Shown here: positions 1 through 8,419 of the stretch, piece after piece
How the letters are laid out: every line of letters starts with the position of its first letter
Numbering within the stretch: position 1 is the first letter of the stretch
Assembly (NCBI RefSeq): GCF_001642795.1
Contig: NZ_LKEH01000018.1
Location: 251,649 to 310,637, forward strand
From: Pseudomonas viridiflava
Lineage (GTDB): Bacteria; Pseudomonadota; Gammaproteobacteria; Pseudomonadales; Pseudomonadaceae
DNA: 58,989 nt
Direction of reading: 5' to 3'
Made by a program: the position numbers and the translations under genes
The notes under the pieces: generated by a model
The model's database searches: none
What the model was told of the DNA's origin: nothing
The model's input: the letters and a program-made list of their open reading frames with translations, nothing else

Positions 1-80
1 CTTGCCGGCGATGCTTTTTCTGAAGCGATCTATCAGTGACTGAACTGAAGCCATCGCCGGCAAGCCGCCTCCCACGGGGT
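1..80. repeat. REP doublet (REPIN-like), cut by the window start
   Basis: The window opens inside one REP arm (CTTGCCGGCGAT, 1-12). The opposite arm (CATCGCCGGCAAGCCGCCTC, 52-71, followed by CCAC) lies about 40 bases on, so the two face each other as in Pseudomonas REP doublets. The same head sequence recurs at 3417-3435, 15339-15424, 49882-49967 and 58949-58970. No gene is visible here. Confidence 0.8.
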
Positions 81-155
81 ATGCATTCAGTCAGTCACTT
101 TCGTTTTGCCCCCCGGTTTTGCGCGTCTTGCGGACTTGTATATAACGATGAGCGC
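33..155. repeat. Left arm of a ~122-bp terminal inverted repeat
   Basis: Positions 33-155 match the reverse complement of 58868-58989 with four substitutions and one single-base indel. The shared block includes a REP arm, a TTCAGTCAG motif and a further 60 unique-looking bases ending in ATGAGCGC. The arm stops 50 bases before the start of the first gene. Repeats this long and this similar in inverse orientation are candidate substrates for homologous inversion. Confidence 0.9.
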
Positions 156-204
156 GTGGGAACGATCATCAATGGACGATGAACGTCTGGAGCATTGGAC
201 ACGT

Positions 205-1125
205 ATGGAAATTCACAACCTGAACGACATCGCCGCTTTCGTGAGTTCGGTGAACGCGGGTAGCTTCACCGCTGCGGCCAGGCAACTGGGGCTCACGCGT
301 TCGGCAGTCGGCAAATCGATTGTGAGGCTGGAAGCTCGATTGCAGGTGCGTCTGCTCAACCGGACAACCCGCAGCCTGAGCCTGACGGACGACGGTCAGG
401 TCCTCTACGAACGCTGTGTTGGCATCCTTCAGGATCTGGACGATGTCGAGGACGCACTGGCGTTTCGTCGTTCGACACCCAGCGGCCGATTGCGCATGAG
501 CCTGCCGGTCGCCTTGGGCAGGCTCCACGTTCTGCCTCACATTGAACGCTGTCTGAAGGACTGGCCTTCGCTAAGCGTCGACGCGACGTTTTCTGATCGT
601 CTGGTAGACCTCATTGACGAAGGATTTGATCTGGCGATGCGGATCGGCCCGCCCAAAGAGGATTCCCGGCTGCTGACGCGCACCGTTGCGTACCAGCAGA
701 TGATCACCTGCGTTTCACCGCACTACCTCGCCGAACACCCAGAACCCCGGACGCCCGAGGAGCTGTCTGCGCACGAATGCCTGCATTTCGTCAGCGGGGG
801 AAGATTGCTGCCGTGGCATTTCCGGGTACACGGTCAAACAATCGCTTTCACGCAAGGCGGACGGCTGCAGATGGACAGCGCTGAAGCGCTGCATCAGTCC
901 GCGTTGGCAGGTTTGGGCATCACGACGCTTCCGTCTTATGTCGTGAGTCATGACCTGCGCAGCGGTAAGCTGGTTCGAGTGCTCACCGATTACGCTGAGG
1001 CCGCAGAGCCCATCCGCATCATCTACCCCAGCAAGCGGCATCTTTCGCCCAAGATACGGTTGTTTATCGACCGGCTGGTGGAGGCGTGGTCGCCGTGTGC
1101 TCCTTGGGAAGAGGGTCGGGATTGA
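205..1125 (+). CDS. LysR-family transcriptional regulator
   Basis: A 306-residue LysR-type regulator. An N-terminal winged helix-turn-helix (residues 1-60, with GSFTAAARQLGLTRSAVGKS as the recognition region) is followed by a periplasmic-binding-like effector domain. I chose ATG 205 because it gives the usual family length and starts just before the conserved HTH. The frame is open from 106, but the extra 33 codons run into the inverted repeat ending at 155 and are probably untranslated. LysR proteins usually control a divergent neighbour. Here the upstream side is the window edge, so the target is not visible. The next gene is convergent. Effector unknown. Confidence 0.88.
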   Translation: MEIHNLNDIAAFVSSVNAGSFTAAARQLGLTRSAVGKSIVRLEARLQVRLLNRTTRSLSLTDDGQVLYERCVGILQDLDDVEDALAFRRSTPSGRLRMSLPVALGRLHVLPHIERCLKDWPSLSVDATFSDRLVDLIDEGFDLAMRIGPPKEDSRLLTRTVAYQQMITCVSPHYLAEHPEPRTPEELSAHECLHFVSGGRLLPWHFRVHGQTIAFTQGGRLQMDSAEALHQSALAGLGITTLPSYVVSHDLRSGKLVRVLTDYAEAAEPIRIIYPSKRHLSPKIRLFIDRLVEAWSPCAPWEEGRD

Positions 1126-1181
1126 TGACCTGACTGGTGACGTGCGTGGTCGCCGTCAAACCACTCGTTCAAGACCGCATT

Positions 1182-1202
1182 CGCCCGCCGTTGCGGCGGG
1201 CG
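1182..1202. terminator. Bidirectional hairpin between convergent genes
   Basis: A perfect 9-bp GC stem (CGCCCGCCG at 1182-1190 with CGGCGGGCG at 1194-1202) and a 3-base loop lie between the LysR stop and the ABC exporter stop. Neither side has a strong T-run, so termination may be imperfect. A near-identical hairpin ends the amidase gene at 3483-3503. Confidence 0.65.
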
Positions 1203-1215
1203 ATTGGCTTTCAAC

Positions 1216-3069
1216 CTAGTCCATCACCTCGGCCACACCCTGATCTTCTCCCAGAAAACCACCGCTCTGGTGCTGCCACAACCGCGCGTAGGTGCCATTC
1301 CTTTCGAGCAGTTCGCTGTGGGTGCCTTGCTCGATGATGCGTCCGTTGTCCATCACGATCAGCCGGTCCATGGCTGCAATGGTGGACAACCGATGGGCGA
1401 TGGCGATGACGGTCTTGCCTTGCATCATTTCATCGAGGCTTTCCTGGATGGCCACTTCGACTTCCGAATCCAGCGCGCTGGTCGCTTCGTCGAGAAGAAG
1501 AATCGGAGCATTCTTGAGCATCACCCGGGCAATCGCGATGCGTTGGCGCTGGCCGCCCGACAGCTTGATGCCGCGCTCACCTACCAGCGTGTCGTAGCCG
1601 CTGTGGCCTTGCTTGTCGGTCAACTGATTGATGAACCCGTCAGCCTGAGCATTGATCGCAGCCCTGTGGATATCTTCGTCGGTCGCATCCGGCCGGCCGT
1701 AAGCGATGTTGTCGCGAATCGAGCGGTGCAGCAGCGACGTGTCCTGCGTGACCATACCGATCGCGCTGCGCAGGCTGTCTTGGGTGACGTGCGCGATGTT
1801 CTGCCCGTCGATGCTAATCTCGCCGCTGTCCACGTCGTAGAAGCGCAGCAGCAGGTTGATGAGGGTGGATTTGCCCGCACCGGAGCGGCCCACCAGACCG
1901 ATTTTCTCGCCCGGACGGATGCTCAGATTCAGGCCATCGAGCACCTGACGTTCGCCGTTGTAGTTGAAGCTGACGTTGTCGAACTTCACCGCGCCGCCAG
2001 AGGTGACCAGCACGCCTGCATCTGGCGCATCCTGAACCTTGGGACCGCGGGTCAGGGTTTCCATACCGTCCTGTACCGTGCCGATGTTTTCGAACAGCGA
2101 GGTCATTTGCCACATGATCCAGTGCGACATGCCGTTGACGCGTAACGCCATGGCGGTAATGGCCGCCACTGCGCCTGTGCCGACTTCACCTTGGTGCCAC
2201 AGATACAGGGCGTAGCCGCCAGCGGCCATGATCAATGCGACGACCAGGGCCTGATTGACGATCTCGAACTGGCTGACCAGACGCATCTGGCGAAAGCCGG
2301 TCTGCTTGAAATCTTCCATCGCGGCGCGTGCGAAGTGCGCTTCACGTTTGGAATGGGAGAACAGTTTCACTGTCGTGATGTTGGTGTAGGCGTCCGAAAC
2401 ACGTCCGGTCATCGATGACCGTGCGTTGGCCTGTTCCTGGCCGACCTTTCCCAGACGAGGCACGAAATACATCATGGCCAGCCCGAACAGTGCAATCCAC
2501 GCGAGAAAAGGCAGCATCAGTTTCAGGTCGAAGCCGCCCGCCAGCGCGATGATCGCAATGAAATACACGCCGATGCCGGGCGCGATCTCGATAAGGGTGA
2601 ACAGCACTTCGCGAACGGAGAGCGCCGTCTGCATCACCTTGGTCGTGACCCGGCCGGAGAACTCGTCGGAAAAGAACGAAAGGCTTTGCCGCAGCATCAA
2701 GCGATGGAAGTCCCAGCGCAGCCGCAGCGGCAGATTGATCGCCAGTACCTGATGCTGAACCATGGTTCTCAACGCCACCAGCCCGATGCTGACCACCAGG
2801 ATGATGCCGATGCCCCACAGCACTTGGCTTTCCTGTCCGCTGACCTCACCGCCAGCCTTCCACGTCGAGAGCAGATCCACGACCTGCCCGAGAAAGGAAA
2901 ACAGCCAGGCTTCGTAAATCGACACACTGGCGCCCAGTAATGCCAGAGCGAGGATGTAACCGCGGGCGCCCCGTGTGCAGGCCCATAGAAATTTCACCAG
3001 GCCTTCAGGCGGTGGTGGTGTTTCGTCGGGCGGGAAAGGGTCAAGCCGTTTTTCAAATGCCTGAAGCAT
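1216..3069 (-). CDS. ABC exporter, fused permease and ATPase
   Basis: A 617-residue half-transporter that should work as a homodimer in the inner membrane. The N-terminal half holds six membrane segments (first near residues 35-70). The C-terminal ATPase has Walker A GRSGAGKST near residue 400, signature LSGGQRQRIA, Walker B ILLLDEATSALD and H-loop IAHRLST. The length and fused layout fit the MsbA/multidrug exporter family. The substrate cannot be read from the sequence. It is monocistronic, convergent with the LysR gene, with its promoter in the 3070-3290 gap. Confidence 0.9.
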   Translation of the reverse strand: MLQAFEKRLDPFPPDETPPPPEGLVKFLWACTRGARGYILALALLGASVSIYEAWLFSFLGQVVDLLSTWKAGGEVSGQESQVLWGIGIILVVSIGLVALRTMVQHQVLAINLPLRLRWDFHRLMLRQSLSFFSDEFSGRVTTKVMQTALSVREVLFTLIEIAPGIGVYFIAIIALAGGFDLKLMLPFLAWIALFGLAMMYFVPRLGKVGQEQANARSSMTGRVSDAYTNITTVKLFSHSKREAHFARAAMEDFKQTGFRQMRLVSQFEIVNQALVVALIMAAGGYALYLWHQGEVGTGAVAAITAMALRVNGMSHWIMWQMTSLFENIGTVQDGMETLTRGPKVQDAPDAGVLVTSGGAVKFDNVSFNYNGERQVLDGLNLSIRPGEKIGLVGRSGAGKSTLINLLLRFYDVDSGEISIDGQNIAHVTQDSLRSAIGMVTQDTSLLHRSIRDNIAYGRPDATDEDIHRAAINAQADGFINQLTDKQGHSGYDTLVGERGIKLSGGQRQRIAIARVMLKNAPILLLDEATSALDSEVEVAIQESLDEMMQGKTVIAIAHRLSTIAAMDRLIVMDNGRIIEQGTHSELLERNGTYARLWQHQSGGFLGEDQGVAEVMD

Positions 3070-3291
3070 CAGCAGTCTCCATGGGAATCAGTTGAATCGA
3101 TCCTGTCGTTGCGCTGTACGTTGAGCTTGGGCTAAGGCACCGCACTCAATAATCAAAGTGGAGCTATGCGTAAAGTCAGTCAGTAGCAGACCTGCTGCAG
3201 GAGCAGGGGTTGCACTTGCAAGCATCGGATTGTGGAGGAGGGCAAGCTGCCTCTTCTCAAAACTCTGTCATTTACCGAAATGCACGCATGC
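3070..3291. other. Intergenic region upstream of the ABC exporter
   Basis: Non-coding. The first ~90 bases should hold the exporter promoter. After that come a palindrome CCTGCTGCAGGAGCAGG and a decayed REP-like stretch (GTGGAGGAGGGCAAGCTGCC, near 3231-3250). No open frame with coding character is seen on either strand. Confidence 0.6.
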
Positions 3292-3432
3292 CTGCTTCTG
3301 CCCGAAGGGCGTGGGAGTTCTCGGAGGTTACGACGGCAGCGATGGGCTGCGCAGCGGCCCCTGGTTACATCTGACATACCGTGTGTGCGGGTCTTGCTGC
3401 CGGTTCCCGGCAGATCGCCGGCAAGCCGCCTC
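3292..3432. repeat. Arm A of a 141-bp inverted repeat
   Basis: This segment matches the reverse complement of 15465-15605 over exactly 141 bases with eight substitutions and no gaps (133/141 by eye). It ends in a REP arm (GCCGGCAAGCCGCCTC). The two arms bracket 12 kb from the amidase to the HxlR gene and are in an orientation that would allow inversion of that segment. Confidence 0.92.
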
Positions 3433-3462
3433 CCACAGTCCGGTGTTTGCTGCGCGACAGCG
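3431..3462 (-). repeat. Extended REP flank unit
   Basis: Read on the minus strand this starts CGCTGTCGCGCAGCAAACAC and leads straight into the REP head. The same 32-base unit occurs at 15257-15288 (31/32 identical) and 15313-15344 (30/32), and a diverged version at 56313-56345. It is therefore a recurring extension of the REP element, not unique DNA. Confidence 0.8.
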
Positions 3463-3482
3463 TTCAGTCAGACACTTTTGCT

Positions 3483-3503
3483 CGCCCGCACCTGCGGCGG
3501 GCG
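3483..3503. terminator. Hairpin downstream of the amidase gene
   Basis: Stem CGCCCGC (3483-3489) pairs with GCGGGCG (3497-3503), 20 bases beyond the amidase stop on the minus strand. A T-run is lacking. It is nearly the same sequence as the hairpin at 1182-1202. Confidence 0.55.
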
Positions 3504-3523
3504 AACACTCCCTTGCAACTGCG

Positions 3524-5230
3524 TCAGTTACCCAGCGGTGGCGTGCGAGGCGGGATCACGCGTTTGCTACCCATCGATTCAAAGGCCGAGGCAAAACGCA
3601 GCAGGTTGGAATCGTCATACGCACGACCGGCGAAGGTCAGCCCGACAGGCATGCCGATATCGGCCATCAGACCCATCGGCACGGTAACGGTCGGTACGCC
3701 CAGATGACGGATGGCGAGGTTGCCGTTGGCGACCCAGACGCCGTTGCTCCAGGCGATGTCGGCGGATTGGATGTTGACGTCCGCATCGGCAGGGCCAACG
3801 TCGGCCACGGTGGGGAACAACACGGCATCGAGGCCGAGTTTTTCCATCCAGTCTTCAAGGTCTATGCGGCGCGTCTGTTCCAGTCCGCGCAGGCCGTCCG
3901 GCAGCGTCGGGATTTCGTTCCAGGGCGTGATGCCGCGCTCGGCCATGCGTACGTATTCATCCATGCCTGCCGCCAGATCGTCTTCACGATTGGGCAGGGT
4001 GCCAGGGTCGTGCGGGAAGATTTTCGGCCCGTCGACATCGGCCAGGCGGTTCAACGCCGGGTCGCCGTTGGCGCGCAGGAAGTCATCGAATGCCCAGCCG
4101 GAAAGATCCCACAGTTCGTGGTGCAGAAACTCTTTCGAGACCAGCCCGCGGGTGAACACCGTTGGCGCGCCGGGACGATCACCTTCGCAGTTGGAAACCA
4201 GCGGGAAGTCGACGTCGATCACTTCGGCGCCAGCTGCAACCAAGGCCTGGCGTGCGTCTTCCCAGAGGTCGATCACCGAAGGCCGGGTGATGATGCGCTG
4301 GCCGGTCGGCCCACCGATACCGGGTTTTTCAGCGGTGCCTGCATCAGGGTCGGCATTGATGTACATGCGCGGCACACCGAAGCGCTTGCCGGCCAGATTC
4401 TCTGCGCCAGCACTCAACTCCGTGTAGGCGGCAGGGCGTACCGAGGCGACGGATGGAATCGGCACCCAGGGCTGCAGGCGCCACAGATCGCCGCGTGTTT
4501 CCGGGTCTTCGGCGACGATGACATCCAGCACTTCCAGCAGGTCGGCCATGGTTCTGGCGTAGGGCACGACCACGTCCATGGTCGGCGTCAGCGGCCAGTT
4601 GCCGCGCACCGATATCACGCCGCGCGAAGGGGTATAGGCGCACAGACCGTTGTTGGAGGCCGGGCCGCGTCCGCTCGACCAGGTTTCCTCGGCCATGCCG
4701 AACGCCGCGAAGCTGGCGGCGGTGGCGGTGCCTGCGCCGTTGGACGAGCCGGAAGCAAAGGGCGCGGTGAGGTAGTTCGCGTTGTAGGGGCTTTCGGCGC
4801 GTCCATACACGCCGCGCTGCATGCCGCCATTGGCCATCGGCGGCATGTTGGTTTTGCCCAGGCAGATGGCGCCGGCAGCACGCAGACGGCCGATGGTGAA
4901 GGCGTCTTTCTGGGCAACCAGATCGACAAACGCCGGGCTGCCCGACGCGGCTGTCAGGCCCTTGACCAGATAACTGTCTTTGGCGGTGTAGGGAATACCG
5001 TCGAGGGGGCTCAGCGTTTCGCCTTTCGCCCGACGCGCGTCAGACGCTTGCGCCTCGGCAAGCGCCTCAGGGTTAGGCACCACCAGAGCGTTCAGTGCCG
5101 TGGCAGTGTTTGGTCCGTCATAGGCTTCGATGCGTGCAAGGTACGCCTGAACCAGCTCGACGGCAGTGGTCTGGCCGGATTCAAGCGCCGCGCGCAGCTC
5201 GGCAATGGAGACTTCTGTGACTTCGATCAT
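3524..5230 (-). CDS. Amidase signature family hydrolase
   Basis: A 568-residue cytoplasmic hydrolase of carboxamides. The Ser-cisSer-Lys triad of the amidase signature family can be placed: Lys84 in IPYTAKDSY, cis-Ser162 in GSSNG and nucleophile Ser186 in TWSSGRGPAS, with the 24-residue spacing normal for the family. The usual TGGS before the nucleophile is replaced by TWSS, which should alter the oxyanion-hole loop. Substrate unknown; there is no membrane segment or signal peptide. ATG 5230 has GGTGAG upstream. The gene lies downstream of the endonuclease on the same strand (55-bp gap), but the two functions do not suggest a pathway. Confidence 0.88.
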   Translation of the reverse strand: MIEVTEVSIAELRAALESGQTTAVELVQAYLARIEAYDGPNTATALNALVVPNPEALAEAQASDARRAKGETLSPLDGIPYTAKDSYLVKGLTAASGSPAFVDLVAQKDAFTIGRLRAAGAICLGKTNMPPMANGGMQRGVYGRAESPYNANYLTAPFASGSSNGAGTATAASFAAFGMAEETWSSGRGPASNNGLCAYTPSRGVISVRGNWPLTPTMDVVVPYARTMADLLEVLDVIVAEDPETRGDLWRLQPWVPIPSVASVRPAAYTELSAGAENLAGKRFGVPRMYINADPDAGTAEKPGIGGPTGQRIITRPSVIDLWEDARQALVAAGAEVIDVDFPLVSNCEGDRPGAPTVFTRGLVSKEFLHHELWDLSGWAFDDFLRANGDPALNRLADVDGPKIFPHDPGTLPNREDDLAAGMDEYVRMAERGITPWNEIPTLPDGLRGLEQTRRIDLEDWMEKLGLDAVLFPTVADVGPADADVNIQSADIAWSNGVWVANGNLAIRHLGVPTVTVPMGLMADIGMPVGLTFAGRAYDDSNLLRFASAFESMGSKRVIPPRTPPLGN

Positions 5231-5285
5231 GGGATTCTCACCGACGGCTGATAGGGAACGGCACAGGCGCTCGCGTTGTGTGCAC

Positions 5286-6263
5286 TCAGGTGCAGTTGCC
5301 TGCTTTGCGATAGCCCGCCGCCCTGGCTTTGGATTCAGAGTCGAAGGATATCCGATTTTTCGACGAGACTTTATCGTAGCTCGGGCAGCCCTGCGGCAGG
5401 TGATAGATATGGCTGTTGAGGTTGCCGATGATCACGCCTGCCGAGGATGCGCGAGGTGCAGGTTTCTTCGCGTCAGGCTGCGTTGTGGCCTGGGCGGTTT
5501 TCTGCGGGATGGCGCTGACCACGCCGTCGCCGACCGGCTTGTAGCCTTGCGTCCAGGTACGGGCACGGCTGACGAACGGATTGGCATGGCCCATGACGGT
5601 CGCGATGCGACGATCACGTTCCTTTTCCCACGCCGTCACCGGGTATTGCTTGTCCCAGGCCATCAACAACTGTTGCTGCTGACGCGACATGTTCAGGTTG
5701 TATCGATCGAACATGTAAAAAGTGGTGCGGGCAACCATGCCTTTCACTTCGTCACGCGGTTCGGCAACGTTCTGCTGGAAATCGACCTTGGTCTTGCACT
5801 GTCCATACTGCGGCGCCACGCCTGAGGCCATGCCGTAGTTGTAATTGTTGCGGTCGCCGTTCACTTCGCCCACTGCCGGGTAAAGGTTGAACAGGTCGGC
5901 TTCCATGGCCTTGAACACCGGGTCATCGTTTTCGCAAAATTCGCGTCCGCCTTTCTGCCAGCACTGACGCTGATGGCCGAAGGTCCAGGCCGGTACGATG
6001 TGCTCCCACTCGGTACGCTCTGCACGGTTCTCCTGTTTGCGGGCCTGCAGGCCACAGGAGTCGGCATCGATGCGGCCACCTGATTTTCCGACCCAGGTCC
6101 ATTTGCAGCCGCAATAAAGATCGCCCTGAGCACTGCTGGCCTGATCGAGATAGATCTTTTGTTTGGCAACCACCTTGGCCTCGGAGAAGGTCGAAGGCGG
6201 CTCTGCGAAAGCGGGGTTGATAGCGAGGAACGACAGCGTCAATACGTAAAACAGAAATTTCAT
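5286..6263 (-). CDS. endA: Secreted endonuclease I with C-terminal Ada-like domain
   Basis: A 325-residue exported DNase. Residues 1-20 are a signal peptide ending AFA. The core carries the endonuclease I signature TEWEHIVPAWTFG and the metal-site segment NGDRNNYNYG, plus several cysteine pairs expected to form disulfides in the periplasm. Classic EndA proteins are about 235 residues. This one has a proline/alanine-rich linker near 260-275 and an extra ~50-residue tail (GVIIGNLNSHIYHLPQGCPS to AGYRKAGNC) that resembles the metal-binding module of Ada and of some secreted nucleases. The fused tail may bind zinc or DNA. The core call is firm; the tail's role is inferred. Confidence 0.9.
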   Translation of the reverse strand: MKFLFYVLTLSFLAINPAFAEPPSTFSEAKVVAKQKIYLDQASSAQGDLYCGCKWTWVGKSGGRIDADSCGLQARKQENRAERTEWEHIVPAWTFGHQRQCWQKGGREFCENDDPVFKAMEADLFNLYPAVGEVNGDRNNYNYGMASGVAPQYGQCKTKVDFQQNVAEPRDEVKGMVARTTFYMFDRYNLNMSRQQQQLLMAWDKQYPVTAWEKERDRRIATVMGHANPFVSRARTWTQGYKPVGDGVVSAIPQKTAQATTQPDAKKPAPRASSAGVIIGNLNSHIYHLPQGCPSYDKVSSKNRISFDSESKARAAGYRKAGNCT

Positions 6264-6330
6264 GAGTCAGCATATTTCAGGTTCAGGGGCGCGCATTGTA
6301 CTCATGACAGCCCGAGCGTAAACGTATGAT

Positions 6331-6768
6331 TCAGCTCGATTCCAGTTGCGCCTTGAAGCGTGCACGGTGTTCTCTGGGCGTGGTGCCGAAGGCTTTGATG
6401 AACCGGCGGATCAGCGTTGCCTCGCTGCCCATGCCGCAGCGTTGTGCGATTTCCTTGAGGGGTTTGCTCGACGTATCCAGCAGATGACGCGCCGCTTCCA
6501 GGCGGATCGACTCGACCATTCGGCTCGGTGTGCGGCCGGTGCTTTCACGGTATTTGCGGATGAAGGTCCGCTCGCTCATATTCATGAAATCGGCGAGCGC
6601 GGTGACGGATAAATCATCACACAGATGCACATTCATCCAGGCATGAAGGTCGGAAAACTGGCTGCTCTTCGATTGCAACGCCAGCGAGGAACTGAACTGG
6701 TCCTGATCGCCGGGACGCTTGAGAAACATGATCAGATGCCGGGCCACAGGTAGCGCGGAGGCGGCTGT
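6331..6768 (-). pseudogene. Remnant of a GlxA/AraC-type regulator (C-terminal half only)
   Basis: The frame encodes a complete AraC-type double helix-turn-helix preceded by LPVARHLIMFLKRP, which is the linker seen just after the DJ-1/PfpI-like domain in GlxA regulators of about 320 residues. Everything upstream of that linker is missing. Instead the frame runs into the DUF2946 gene in a different register (an ATG exists at 6870 but its first ~35 residues look like out-of-frame DUF2946 sequence). The simplest reading is a deletion that removed the sensor domain and joined the rest to the DUF2946 3' end. A short DNA-binding protein could still be made, so loss of function is inferred. Confidence 0.75.
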
Positions 6769-7094
6769 GCCCAGGAGCGGACGGTGATCGGTGAAATGCT
6801 TTTTGCCGGAGCCAGATTCAGCATCCAGTCGCAGGCGTGGCTGGCCGTCAGCACAGTGAAGGAGGAGCACACCGGGCAGGACAGCTGAGGGAGCGCGTGC
6901 TGCTTCTGATCAGACTCGCTGGCGTCCAGGCCCGCGCTGCCTGAGCCATCCAGCGAACAGTAACCTCCGTTCAGACCGCTGAGCGCCAGACCGCCCATTT
7001 GTCCGTGATGCAAACCGCAGAAAAAAAGGCTCAGCAGGACGCTGGCGTAGAGCGTCCATGCAATAAGCGACCTTTGATCACGGGTTATTTTCAT
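6732..7094 (-). CDS. DUF2946 small membrane-anchored protein
   Basis: A 120-residue protein with one N-terminal hydrophobic segment (SLIAWTLYASVLLSLFFCGL) and the DUF2946 core PQLSCPVCSSF, a CxxC pair typical of this family, which is often found near copper or TonB genes. ATG 7094 (MKITRDQR) is preferred over the in-frame ATG at 7112 because the family starts there. The last few residues (YLWPGI) and the stop codon appear to come from the truncated regulator that follows, so the natural C-terminus was probably altered by the deletion. Function unknown; copper handling is a family-level guess. Confidence 0.78.
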   Translation of the reverse strand: MKITRDQRSLIAWTLYASVLLSLFFCGLHHGQMGGLALSGLNGGYCSLDGSGSAGLDASESDQKQHALPQLSCPVCSSFTVLTASHACDWMLNLAPAKSISPITVRSWAQPPPRYLWPGI

Positions 7095-7528
7095 GGGGCG
7101 CAACTCTATCACTGCCCCGTTTTTTCAAGCAGTCGCCGAGTGTGGCGAATCGTCGCAGCCGATGAGTCAGCCCGATAATTGATAGAGGGTTAACCGCACC
7201 GTGGAGATGGGGCTTGATGAAAAGTGACAAGTTAGATGAATTAAAGATGCCTGGTATGTAAAACCTGACCATTGATGAATATCAAATAGTTACTGGTGAA
7301 AAGCCGACACTGTTTGTCGTCTTTGCTGCGCATTCAAATGCCCGATGAAAGTGCATGCTGGATAAGCGTGCACCGGTGTGAAGCGTCATTATCACTAAAT
7401 TAAAACGTATTGAAAAAAGCGTTGTACCGTCACGAAATGTCTATGTTATGTTGATAACAGCGTTGCAGTTTTTGATCGATTGGTAACATTCCTGGTTTCA
7501 CTTGCCTGTCAGAGTGGCGGAAGACGTG
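7095..7528. other. Divergent regulatory gap between DUF2946 and rpiR-like gene
   Basis: A 430-bp region that becomes AT-rich toward the RpiR gene (7200-7490). A 64-codon frame on the minus strand lacks coding character and was not called. Promoters for both flanking genes should lie here, but I cannot place -35/-10 boxes with confidence. Confidence 0.5.
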
Positions 7529-8380
7529 ATGGAAAAAACCAGCTTTCTGGAAGCGCTTGAACAGCAATTCGCGGACCTGACACCCACGGGAAAACGGATC
7601 GCGGGTTATCTGTTGGCCAATCCGCAGAAGTTGCCTTTCGAGACCGCTGACAGCATCGCGTTGCAGGCGGGCACGACCGGCATATCGGTAGGGCGTTTCC
7701 TGCGTTCATTGGGTTATCGCAACATTGATGACGTGAAGCGCAGTTTGAGAGGCGATGAGGGCGGGCTCTGGGTATTGACCGATCGACTCGGCGCCTTCCG
7801 GGAAGAAGCCAGTCATGGGGACACGCTCGAAAGGTCGATGAAGCGCGAAGTCGAGGCCATTCAGCGCGTGTATGCGCTGGCCCGGGGTGAGGTGTTCGCG
7901 AAAATTGTCGAGCGGTTGTCGAGCGCGGATGCGGTGTTCATCGTGGGTATTCAAACCACGCGCGGCATTCTCAATGCGTTCTTCAGCCACCTGGAGTACA
8001 TCAGGCCCAAGGTTTATTACGTGGATGGGTTGTCTGGAACATATGCCGAATCGCTCAATTCCGGATTCGATAATCCGTATGCCGTGATTGCCGACTTTCG
8101 TATGTATTCGGCCGTGGCCCGCACCTTTTGCGAAGTGGCCGAGCAGCGAAATCTGCCCCTGGCCTTTATTACCGATTTTCAATGTCCCTGGGCGCGGGAT
8201 TACCCCACGGATTTGTTGCAGCTTGACATGGACGTCGGACAGTTTTGGGACTCGCTGGCACCCCTGGCCTCTTTGCTCAATTTGATGGTTTCAGCGGTGG
8301 CGGAAAGTTACGGCAATCGCCTTGATGAGCGACTGGCCAAAAACCGCGAGTTGCAAAAACTGTTTGGTCAGTTCGATTGA
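7529..8380 (+). CDS. RpiR/MurR-family transcriptional regulator
   Basis: A 283-residue regulator with an N-terminal RpiR helix-turn-helix (about residues 1-75, TGISVGRFLRSLGYRNIDDV) and a SIS sugar-isomerase-like sensing domain from about residue 110 (VFIVGIQTTRG). SIS domains in this family bind phosphosugars; MurR senses MurNAc-6-phosphate. ATG 7529 has CGGAAG seven bases upstream and is preferred over TTG 7502. It directly precedes the D-Ala-D-Ala module on the same strand (40-bp gap), so it probably controls it and may link it to cell-wall turnover products. Confidence 0.9.
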   Translation: MEKTSFLEALEQQFADLTPTGKRIAGYLLANPQKLPFETADSIALQAGTTGISVGRFLRSLGYRNIDDVKRSLRGDEGGLWVLTDRLGAFREEASHGDTLERSMKREVEAIQRVYALARGEVFAKIVERLSSADAVFIVGIQTTRGILNAFFSHLEYIRPKVYYVDGLSGTYAESLNSGFDNPYAVIADFRMYSAVARTFCEVAEQRNLPLAFITDFQCPWARDYPTDLLQLDMDVGQFWDSLAPLASLLNLMVSAVAESYGNRLDERLAKNRELQKLFGQFD

Positions 8381-8419
8381 GTTCCATTTCATTGCCATTG
8401 CAGGCTTCGGAGTTGCCGA

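Noticed and set aside
106..204. N-terminal extension of the first LysR protein
   Set aside because: The extra codons overlap the inverted repeat, and the family start is at 205.
3158..5251. 697-codon open frame on the plus strand
   Set aside because: It lies opposite the amidase gene, runs through the repeat region and has no recognisable domain; it is an antisense shadow of GC-rich coding DNA.
7078..7272. 64-codon minus-strand frame in the gap before the RpiR gene
   Set aside because: No ribosome site, no coding character and no recognisable family.
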